From assembly GCA_025354845.1 (NCBI GenBank), contig JANXMD010000432.1, positions 1-21,188 on the forward strand: DNA of 21,188 nucleotides, in the 5' to 3' direction. The notes beneath the pieces were generated by a model, which worked only from the letters and a program-made list of their open reading frames with translations, made no database searches and had not been told where the DNA came from. This DNA comes from Verrucomicrobiota bacterium. Lineage in GTDB: Bacteria > Verrucomicrobiota > Verrucomicrobiia > Limisphaerales > UBA9464. Positions 17,001-21,188 of the stretch are shown one piece after another. The position numbers were made by a program, and so were the translations under genes. The stretch's first letter is position 1. Every line of letters starts with the position of its first letter.

Positions 17001-17288
17001 GGCAGACGTCTGATCATCCGGGCCGGTCCAGGTACCGCCGGCGTACTCTTCGAACAGCACGTACTTGCCGGTGGCACCCGATCCCTTGGGAACGGCAAAT
17101 TTCGGGTCGGCCAAGACGGGCACGCCAGCCCATTCACCCAGGTCGCCGTCGAGAACAATGGGTTTGGGGGCAAACACCACGGAGTAGGTTTCCTTCCCGG
17201 GCTCAATGTCATTGGCCAGAGCTCGAAGACCGAGCAGGGAGAGGGCGAGGTAAACTGCAAATCCGAAACGCGATGGGAGTTTCATCAT
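14013..17288 (-). CDS. Secreted protein with three tandem CBM9-like domains and an unassigned C-terminal region, 1091 aa
   Basis: Signal peptide at residues 1-25 (hydrophobic AVYLALSLLGL, cleavage near ALA-ND). Three repeats of 225-227 residues follow, starting at N26, N251 and N478, each opening NDIEPGKE. Each contains LDGxLxEWxGVPVL, then DDYHENAANSAWNGDSIQLM, then GQRGWGGLGAHAIVFGKSP. This matches the CBM9-like / DOMON-type sugar-binding fold, whose DGDSI-like strand shapes the ligand and calcium site. About 387 residues remain (705-1091). They begin with an Ig-like stretch (SFSFRVND, AKLTIDG), continue with a part containing GFTWRIFQND that I cannot assign, and end in a short beta-rich domain. 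No PEP-CTERM, LPXTG or type IX sorting signal is obvious. The start is at the MMKL pair; an upstream in-frame ATG at 17471 would add 61 residues without export character. The role is probably polysaccharide binding at the cell surface. Confidence 0.85.
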   Translation of the reverse strand: MMKLPSRFGFAVYLALSLLGLRALANDIEPGKETYSVVFAPKPIVLDGDLGEWAGVPVLADPKFAVPKGSGATGKYVLFEEYAGGTWTGPDDQTSAVQIVYDAENVYFGFVVTDDYHENAANSAWNGDSIQLMIANGDRSQQVALYNYALGGVEGAIGDVIVMHEAGPGGTEAKITRNGTTKKTTYEIKLPKASLGLAKLEGGVQFGLGMAINDGDEATPGQRGWGGLGAHAIVFGKSPSETALITLQKKNDIEPGKEFYTVVPAPRPVTLDGDLSEWSGVPVLADPKFSIPKGSGPNGTYVLFEEYAGGTWTGPDDQTSAVQVIYDAENVYFGFVVTDDYHENAANSAWNGDSIQLMIASADRSQQVALYNYALGGVEGAIGDVIVMHEAGPGGTEAKITRNATTKKTTYEIKLPMASLGLDKLEGGVQFGLGMAINDGDQATPGQRGWGGLGAHAIVFGKSPSETALFTLSSVKRNDIEPGKENYTASAMAKPIVLDGSLSEWGGVPVLSDPKFSVPKGSGATGTGKYVLFEEYAGGTWTGPDDQTSAVQVVYDTDNVYFGFVVTDDYHENAANSAWNGDSIQLMIASADRQQQVALYNYALGGVEGAIGDVIVMHEAGPGGTEAKITRDAATKKTTYEIKLPAASLGLTAPLSLGTKFGLGMAINDGDQATPGQRGWGGLGAHAIVFGKSPTETALISLGTAATGDDRLFLSAINPSIVSFSFRVNDKGSSLVNVSSAKLTIDGKVVTLTSKPKAGDATDFAYTLAAPFAAGNHSYAISVKDTLGNTVTDSGNFIAASVATLTVAHQATGVDKTKSGFTWRIFQNDEIASTSLDDAESALAGTLVSAGGGLMQNLANQNDPGVALGAGVKVGSSFKYEVSGVVNFGQQAGDNNGFFGPDDQMPGIPGVSGTDEGIAGEVISFVELPAGVVTLGVSAGERFRAQAGFINKVTDAALLGEGTSSTFKFFVQDAGIYPIRTLFQGTTGNAFIELFSVNPAGDKVLINDLTNGGYKAYRVGTAPDKGSLKVVGVPPAPLTGAALTGIVVNTSTKTITADLPTSGAQGYLTITPVVTITSTKISGGKLVVTYQ
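15177..17213 (-). repeat. Three in-frame coding repeats of about 680 bp (CBM9-like units)
   Basis: Unit boundaries set at the NDIEPG codons are 17213-16539 (675 bp), 16538-15858 (681 bp) and 15857-15177 (681 bp). Protein identity between units is very high over long blocks, while the DNA differs mainly at third codon positions. For example, the same five-residue segment reads gtccaggtaccgccg, gtccaggttccgcca and gtccaggtgccaccg on the plus strand. The units are therefore not recent copies, or they are held together by selection. Confidence 0.9.
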
Positions 17289-17451
17289 TGTTGTCAACTG
17301 TGATGTGGCCCAATTCCAAGACAAGGAAAAATCCCAGTCGCCCCCGAACCCACCCGTTTGGAATCCCCAGTTTGTCACTGGGTGTTTGCTTCGACTACTA
17401 TCTAATGTGCAAATACTTACAACACACATTGTTTCCCGGATTTCTCGTTCG

Positions 17452-17474
17452 GAAAAAAGGTTGCCTTCCAACCT
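17452..17474 (-). terminator. Second, weaker intrinsic terminator downstream of the prepilin gene
   Basis: On the minus strand AGGTTG and CAACCT form a 6-bp stem around GAAGG and run directly into TTTTTT (17457-17452 region). It lies about 20 bp beyond the stronger hairpin at 17495-17519, so the two would act in series on the prepilin transcript. The stem is short, so support is moderate. Confidence 0.5.
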
Positions 17475-17494
17475 CGAAGGGCTCCTTGAAAAAC

Positions 17495-17519
17495 GAAAAA
17501 GGCAGCCCGAGGGCTGCCT
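17495..17519 (-). terminator. Intrinsic terminator after the prepilin gene
   Basis: GGCAGCC (17501-17507) and GGCTGCC (17512-17518) form a perfect 7-bp GC-rich stem with a 4-base loop. On the minus strand the hairpin is followed by TTTTT (17500-17496). It is about 35 bp downstream of the prepilin stop at 17554, the expected place. Confidence 0.85.
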
Positions 17520-17553
17520 TCTTGAATTCTGGTTTGATCTTCAACCCGAGCGC

Positions 17554-18342
17554 TTAGCGCTTCGGGAAGAGGAACTCCTGGTCGCCACCGACCGAGGTGC
17601 CGGCATCACGGAGCTGATCGCGGAAGCGACCGGAGGTGGTCTGCTGGACCGAACCGTCGCCGAGGAGGGTGTTGCCAGCGTTCTGATGGATCTTGCCATC
17701 ATAGCCAACGGCCGACTTCGGATCGGTCGCCTGAGTCTGGGTGACCTTGATGTAGCCGGTCTGGTTCGCACCGGAAACCGCAGCGCCCCACATGGCAGGC
17801 GTGGTGTTGGTCAGGTTACGATCGCCGGACAGGATGGTCTGGGGATTCTCTTCCGAGGCCGAAAGGCCGAGGAAGTAGGACATCGACTTGTTGCCCGCGA
17901 AGGCGTTCGTGCGGAGGACAGCGCCCCAGTTCGGGGCGGTCACGGTGTCAGAGTCCGAGGGGCAGGCCACAATCTTGGGCGTGCTCAGCTCGTTGGAGAT
18001 GGCAGCGAGGTGCACCCAGACCGAGCTCAGGGTCTGGCTGGCATTCGCCGCGCCACCCACGCCACCGGCCACAGCAGCGCCAGCAGTCGTGTTGTATTCA
18101 GCAGTGCCGCCCAGGTTCGTGGAAACGATCCAAGGGAACTGGCCACCGTTGTCGGTTGAGAAGATGCGGATACCGAGACCCACGTTCTTCAGGTTGTTGA
18201 CGCAGGAAATGCGGTTGGCTTTGGCCTTGGCCTTCGCGAGGGCGGGAAGGAGCATGCCGGCCAAGATCGCGATGATCGCGATCACAACGAGGAGTTCGAT
18301 CAGCGTGAAGGCGCTGAAACGCTGCTTACGGAGACGATTCAT
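17554..18342 (-). CDS. Prepilin-type N-terminal methylation protein with H-X9-DG motif (type II secretion/pilin-like)
   Basis: A 262-residue type IV pilin-like protein. After a short basic leader (MNRLRKQRFSA) comes the prepilin motif FTLIELLVVIAIIAILAGMLLPAL, reading into a long hydrophobic helix (residues about 12-35). Cleavage and methylation are expected just before F12, by a PilD-type peptidase, although the usual Gly before the cleavage site is Ala here. Near the C-terminus, H followed by nine residues and DG (HQNAGNTLLGDG) matches the H-X9-DG signature of the Planctomycete/Verrucomicrobial prepilin family. The body has a globular pseudopilin-like part with N-terminal SCVNNLKNVGLG. The start is at 18342 because it gives the canonical short leader; an in-frame ATG at 18510 would lengthen it by 56 residues and lies upstream of the candidate promoter. 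It stands alone between two terminators and a promoter, so it is probably monocistronic. Confidence 0.92.
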   Translation of the reverse strand: MNRLRKQRFSAFTLIELLVVIAIIAILAGMLLPALAKAKAKANRISCVNNLKNVGLGIRIFSTDNGGQFPWIVSTNLGGTAEYNTTAGAAVAGGVGGAANASQTLSSVWVHLAAISNELSTPKIVACPSDSDTVTAPNWGAVLRTNAFAGNKSMSYFLGLSASEENPQTILSGDRNLTNTTPAMWGAAVSGANQTGYIKVTQTQATDPKSAVGYDGKIHQNAGNTLLGDGSVQQTTSGRFRDQLRDAGTSVGGDQEFLFPKR

Positions 18343-18378
18343 AGGTTTTTGAGTGAGTGAACGGAGTTGTGTGGGCAG

Positions 18379-18408
18379 ACTATCTAGTGACCCCACTTCG
18401 ACAGTCAA
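18379..18408 (-). promoter_or_regulatory. Candidate sigma-70 promoter for the prepilin gene
   Basis: On the minus strand TTGACT (18408-18403; five of six match to TTGACA) is followed after 18 bp by GATAGT (18384-18379; four of six match to TATAAT). Transcription would start near 18372, giving a leader of about 30 bases before the ATG at 18342. This supports the shorter start for the prepilin. No Shine-Dalgarno is evident. Confidence 0.5.
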
Positions 18409-18843
18409 CGCCTTTCTCTTCTCCCACTTAGCACTGTCGGTGCCATGTTTTCCACGCTCTATATCGCCGGGCAACGCAGTTGAATTTGCGCATTCGCTCA
18501 ACAATTTCACCCATTCTCCACCCGCGACGGCATCCCTGTTGCGACTCCTCCGGCGGAAAATTCACGGGAACCTGCCACGGTTCACCGCTGTTAGCGAAAA
18601 CGTCACCCGACCTCTTTGGAACTCCAATAGGGTCTCCGAAAATCGGCGTCCACCCACTTTGAGTTCCATCCGGATTCCCCCGAGGACCTGCCCCTTCGTA
18701 CCGCAAACCATTCGCCAGTTCTCCCTCGGGAAATCTGCGCCGATTCGAGGGGGATGCTCAAAAAGCAACATCCCGCAATTTCAAACCGAATCGGTGAACA
18801 ACCTTTTGTCGAGTCGTTACCGATTGTCATCACGCATGTTAAA

Positions 18844-18874
18844 CACGTGGAAACGCCAACGTATTTTCCACGTG
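18844..18874. promoter_or_regulatory. Perfect 10-bp inverted repeat, probable operator upstream of the PII genes
   Basis: CACGTGGAAA (18844-18853) and TTTCCACGTG (18865-18874) are exact reverse complements, separated by 11 bp. The repeat centre-to-centre distance is 21 bp, two helical turns, which suits a dimeric DNA-binding regulator. The right arm overlaps the -24 part of the sigma-54-like element. It has no T-run after it, so it is not a typical terminator. Confidence 0.65.
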
Positions 18875-18887
18875 GCATCCCCGCTGC
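18873..18887 (+). promoter_or_regulatory. Candidate sigma-54 (-24/-12) promoter for the PII-amt operon
   Basis: TGGCAT-N5-CTGC matches the TGGCAC-N5-TTGC consensus with two mismatches and keeps the obligatory GG and GC separated by exactly 10 bp. It lies about 97 bp upstream of the first PII start. Sigma-54 control of glnK/amtB is established in Proteobacteria; its use here is inference. Confidence 0.5.
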
Positions 18888-18983
18888 TTGAAGCATTCGC
18901 CTTCGGACCTCGGTGACTTGAATACGGGACGAATGCGGCCACCGGATGGGTCGGGTGGCATCAAACCATCAGCACAACCTGCC

Positions 18984-19322
18984 ATGAAGAAAATCGAGGC
19001 AATCATCAAACCGTTCAAGCTGGAGGAAGTGAAGGACGCCCTGGGTGACATCGGCATCGAAGGCATGACGGTCAGCGAGGTCAAGGGCTTCGGCCGTCAG
19101 AAGGGGCACACCGAGATCTACCGGGGCAGCGAGTACACCGTAGATTTTCTTCCCAAGATCAAGTTGGAGTTGGTGGTTCCGGACGCCAAAGCGCCGGAAG
19201 CCGTCGCGGCCATCGTGAAGACGGCGAAAACTGGTAAAATCGGCGATGGGAAGATTTTTGTTTCCGTCGTCGAGGAAGCGATCCGCATTCGCACCGAGGA
19301 AAAGGGTGAAGGCGCGGTCTAA
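18984..19322 (+). CDS. glnB: Nitrogen regulatory protein PII, first copy
   Basis: A 112-residue PII protein, the exact family length. It has the family start MKKIEAIIKPFKLEEVKDAL and signature 1 YRGSEYTVDF, including T-loop Y51, the uridylylation site in enteric bacteria. The C-terminal signature TGKIGDGKIFV follows at about 83-93. It senses ATP/ADP and 2-oxoglutarate and should bind AmtB to gate ammonium uptake and control nitrogen-assimilation proteins. The start is at 18984, since every PII begins MKKI-like; an in-frame ATG at 18888 would add 32 residues that lie next to the promoter candidate. No strong Shine-Dalgarno. It is the first gene of a glnB-glnB-amtB set and is separated from the second copy by 147 bp. 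Confidence 0.96.
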   Translation: MKKIEAIIKPFKLEEVKDALGDIGIEGMTVSEVKGFGRQKGHTEIYRGSEYTVDFLPKIKLELVVPDAKAPEAVAAIVKTAKTGKIGDGKIFVSVVEEAIRIRTEEKGEGAV

Positions 19323-19352
19323 ACCCGCTGCCCCCAACACGCCTCTGACTCC

Positions 19353-19469
19353 ATGAACCGCAGTCTTTCTCTTTTCACCGTCCTAGCCCTGAGCTTGGGA
19401 CAGTCCCTTTCTGCGTCGGGTCGTGAGACCGAAGCAGGACGTTACACACACAACGAACACCAAACACGG
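19353..19469 (+). pseudogene. Signal-peptide-like leader ORF between the PII genes; possible amtB 5' remnant
   Basis: These 39 codons open with MNRSLSLFTVLALSLGQSL and run without a stop, in frame, into the second PII gene. The opening closely parallels the amtB N-terminus (MKKLLSLFAFLAL): M1, L5, S6, L7, F8, L11, A12 and L13 agree. PII is cytoplasmic, so a genuine export leader on it makes no sense. The simplest reading is a leftover 5' end of an earlier amtB copy. The alternatives are an unrelated short secreted peptide or chance. Confidence 0.4.
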
Positions 19470-19808
19470 ATGAAGAAAATCGAAGCCATTATCAAGCCCT
19501 TCAAACTGGAAGAGGTGAAAGACGCGCTCCATGACGTGGGCGCCGAAGGAATGACCGTTTCCGAAGTCAAGGGCTTCGGCCGGCAAAAGGGTCACACGGA
19601 AATCTACCGCGGCAGCGAATACACCGTGGACTTCCTGCCCAAGATCAAGATCGAACTCGTCCTGGCGGACTCCAAGGTCCAGGAGGCAGTCGCGGCCATC
19701 ATCAAGGCGGCGAAAACCGGCAAGATCGGCGACGGGAAGATCTTCATCTCCGGCGTCGAAGAGGCGGTGCGGATTCGCACCGAGGAAAAGGGGGAGAACG
19801 CTGTCTAA
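19470..19808 (+). CDS. glnB: Nitrogen regulatory protein PII, second copy (amtB-linked)
   Basis: A 112-residue PII protein differing from the first copy at 15 positions (97 of 112 identical), all outside residues 26-60, which include the T-loop. Y51 and the GKIGDGKIF signature are kept. Changes cluster at 21-25, 61-71, 78-80 and 93-100. It is 42 bp upstream of amtB, so it is the GlnK-like partner by position. The start is at 19470 because of the family N-terminus, although the frame is open back to 19353. Two nearly identical PII proteins may form mixed trimers or divide tasks; the sequence does not decide between these. Confidence 0.95.
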   Translation: MKKIEAIIKPFKLEEVKDALHDVGAEGMTVSEVKGFGRQKGHTEIYRGSEYTVDFLPKIKIELVLADSKVQEAVAAIIKAAKTGKIGDGKIFISGVEEAVRIRTEEKGENAV

Positions 19809-19850
19809 GGCGCCCCGCACCGACCCCACGCATCTCTCATTAAATCACCC

Positions 19851-21188
19851 ATGAAAAAGCTCCTGTCCCTGTTTGCATTCCTCGCACTCACGGTCTCGGC
19901 ACTGACTTTGGTCCGCGCTGAGGATCCTCCCAAGGAAGCCCCAAAAAAGGCCGATCCCAATATTGAACAGCGCATCGCCGATCTCGAGGCCTACGTGAAC
20001 AACGGGTCACGCGGTGCCGATGCGGCCGACGCCAAGATCACCAGCAAGGTCTCGGGGTCCGGTCCCGGCCACAACGGATTCCAGATGGTCTGCGCCGCCC
20101 TGGTGCTCTTCATGACCCTGCCTGGCCTGTTCCTGTTCTATGGCGGCCTGGTCCGGAAGAAGAACATTCTGTCGGTCGTCGCCCAGTGTTTCGGCATTGC
20201 CGGACTGGTGACGATCCTCTGGTGGGCCTTCGGCTACAGCTTCGTCTTCGGTGACGGATCCAGCCCCTGGATCGGCAGCTTCAGCAAGTTTGCCTTCCTC
20301 AATGGCGTCGATTCCGCCCCCAACGGCAACTACAGCTACTGGGTCTCCCAGAACGTGTACTCCATGTACCAGTTGATGTTCGCCATCATCACCCCGGCCC
20401 TGATCCTGGGTGCGATCGCCGAGCGCATGAAGTTCTCCGCTGTGCTGCTCTTCGTGGGCCTCTGGATGGTCCTCGTGTACTTCCCCCTCGCCCACGCGGT
20501 TTGGGGCATCGACGGCGCCATGAACGGCGTCTGGAACCCGGCGGCCAAGATTCGCTCCATCGACTTCGCGGGCGGCACCGTGGTGCACATGAGCTCCGGT
20601 TGGTCGGCGCTGATCCTCTGCCTCATCCTCGGACCCCGTTTGGGCTTCGGTAAGCAGAACATGGCCCCGCACAGCATGACGATGTGCGCCATCGGCACCG
20701 GCATGCTCTGGGTCGGTTGGTACGGATTCAACGCCGGCTCCGCGGTCGCCGCCGACGGCGTTGCCGCCAATGCGTTCACCACCACCACCATCGCGGCCGC
20801 GGTGGCCTCGTTCGTGTGGGCAATGCTGGAATACATCATCCGCGGCAAGCCCAGCATCCTGGGATTCTGCTCCGGTGCGGTTGCCGGCTTGGTGGTCATC
20901 ACCCCGGCTTGCGGCTTCGTGAACACCACCGGCGGCGTGATCATCGGCGTTCTCGCCGGCGTGGTTCCCTTCCTGGCCTGCGCCTACCTCAAGCCCATGT
21001 TCAAGTATGACGACGCGCTCGACACCTTCGGCGTGCACGCCATCGGTGGAACCCTTGGAGCGTTGGTGACTGGCTTCCTCGCCACCACCACCAGCGGCAA
21101 CGGCAACACGCATTTGCGCCGAGAACCCGGCCAAGATGTTCCTGCCCTCGCCCGGCCGCATCACCCGTTTGGTGCTGCCGGAACCCGG
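19851..21188 (+). CDS. amtB: Ammonium transporter Amt/AmtB with cleavable signal peptide (3' end missing; frame break near 21117)
   Basis: Codons 1-23 form a signal peptide (hydrophobic LSLFAFLALTVSALTLV, cleavage near VRA-ED). A charged, probably coiled segment (about 24-74, EDPPKEAPKKADPNIEQRI) precedes the first membrane helix (about 76-97). The channel shows DFAGGTVVHMSSG with pore histidine H246 and DTFGVHAIGGTLG with the second pore histidine H396. This is the NH3/NH4+ channel family, in the inner membrane, gated by PII binding. Directly after GNGNTHL (about codon 422) the coding quality drops. Reading from 21118 in the +1 frame gives AENPAKMFLPSPGRITRLV with strongly GC-ending codons, whereas the original frame gives an unfamiliar Arg/Pro-rich tail. 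A one-base insertion (or two-base loss), real or from sequencing at a contig end, is likely. It completes the PII-PII-amt operon. Confidence 0.9.
   Translation, partial: MKKLLSLFAFLALTVSALTLVRAEDPPKEAPKKADPNIEQRIADLEAYVNNGSRGADAADAKITSKVSGSGPGHNGFQMVCAALVLFMTLPGLFLFYGGLVRKKNILSVVAQCFGIAGLVTILWWAFGYSFVFGDGSSPWIGSFSKFAFLNGVDSAPNGNYSYWVSQNVYSMYQLMFAIITPALILGAIAERMKFSAVLLFVGLWMVLVYFPLAHAVWGIDGAMNGVWNPAAKIRSIDFAGGTVVHMSSGWSALILCLILGPRLGFGKQNMAPHSMTMCAIGTGMLWVGWYGFNAGSAVAADGVAANAFTTTTIAAAVASFVWAMLEYIIRGKPSILGFCSGAVAGLVVITPACGFVNTTGGVIIGVLAGVVPFLACAYLKPMFKYDDALDTFGVHAIGGTLGALVTGFLATTTSGNGNTHLRREPGQDVPALARPHHPFGAAGTR

Larger units (their letters stand above)
18343..18983. other. 641-bp intergenic region between the divergent prepilin and PII genes
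   Basis: No supportable gene. The left end carries the prepilin promoter candidate and the right end carries the inverted repeat and sigma-54-like element for the PII operon. The middle (about 18410-18840) has small overlapping ORFs on both strands, none with a recognisable domain, consistent codon use or ribosome-binding site. It may hold a degraded gene or a small RNA, but I see no specific evidence for either. Confidence 0.6.

Noticed and set aside
17292..17297. Perfect TTGACA on the minus strand just upstream of the CBM9-like gene
   Set aside because: It ends 3 bp before the start codon, leaving no room for a -10 box and transcription start upstream of the ATG.
15921..17303. Plus-strand open frame of 460 codons opposite the CBM9-like repeats
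   Set aside because: It mirrors the repeat gene, has no recognisable domain and carries the same threefold periodicity as the sense gene; an antisense shadow of GC-biased coding sequence.
18428..18706. Minus-strand 92-codon ORF in the large intergenic region
   Set aside because: No recognisable motif, no ribosome-binding site, and overlapping ORFs of similar quality on both strands; treated as noncoding.
18888..18983. N-terminal extension of the first PII protein from an upstream in-frame ATG
   Set aside because: The extension is not PII-like and begins next to the candidate promoter; the family start MKKI at 18984 is far more likely.
20007..21164. Minus-strand open frame of 385 codons opposite amtB
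   Set aside because: Composition is His/Gly/Glu-rich with no family match; the sense strand is clearly Amt with both pore histidines.

Overview
The window is GC-rich bacterial DNA and is most likely from the Verrucomicrobiota, possibly near the Pedosphaera/Limisphaerales group. The lineage call is inference. It rests on the mix of gene families: an H-X9-DG type prepilin, several FG-GAP/UnbV (CRTAC1-like) exoproteins, formylglycine-generating-enzyme (FGE) fold lipoproteins, a large secreted CBM9-like repeat protein, an mcsA-mcsB-clpC set, and a decamer repeat of the ACCACAGAT type that I associate with these genomes. No rRNA, tRNA, CRISPR array or transposase gene was seen.

Layout. (1) Positions 1-2158, minus strand: mcsA, mcsB and the 5' end of clpC, a protein-arginine-phosphorylation and proteolysis unit. 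The key pArg-handling residues are retained in both McsB and the ClpC N-domain. (2) Positions 2335-7285, plus strand: a zinc amidase lipoprotein, a nucleotide-sugar SDR epimerase/dehydratase, an FGE-fold lipoprotein and a right-handed beta-helix exoprotein. (3) Positions 7304-13836, minus strand, convergent with block 2: a tight operon of a 1248-residue double propeller-UnbV protein, a second FGE-fold lipoprotein coupled by an ATGA overlap, and a 656-residue single propeller-UnbV protein. (4) Positions 14013-17288, minus: a secreted 1091-residue protein with three near-identical CBM9-like repeats, followed by an intrinsic terminator. (5) Positions 17554-18342, minus: an H-X9-DG prepilin-like protein with a candidate sigma-70 promoter and two consecutive terminators. 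(6) Positions 18984-21188, plus: two tandem PII genes and an ammonium transporter gene that runs off the window. They are preceded by a sigma-54-like -24/-12 element that overlaps a perfect 10-bp inverted repeat.

How it fits together. The ends are housekeeping and regulatory (protein quality control on the left, nitrogen sensing and ammonium uptake on the right). The middle 15 kb is dominated by exported proteins built from repeat scaffolds (beta-propeller, beta-helix, CBM9-like sandwich), twice accompanied by an FGE-fold lipoprotein. That middle block is the most plausible place for an undescribed cell-surface system. Its function cannot be read from sequence alone.

The most checkable unusual points are: the amtB-like signal-peptide leader lying in frame between the two PII genes, which suggests a collapsed glnB-amtB duplication; the inverted repeat over the sigma-54-like promoter; the beta-helix gene whose only start codon lies in a decamer repeat; the FGE-fold proteins without the catalytic cysteine pair; and an apparent reading-frame break in amtB near 21117.
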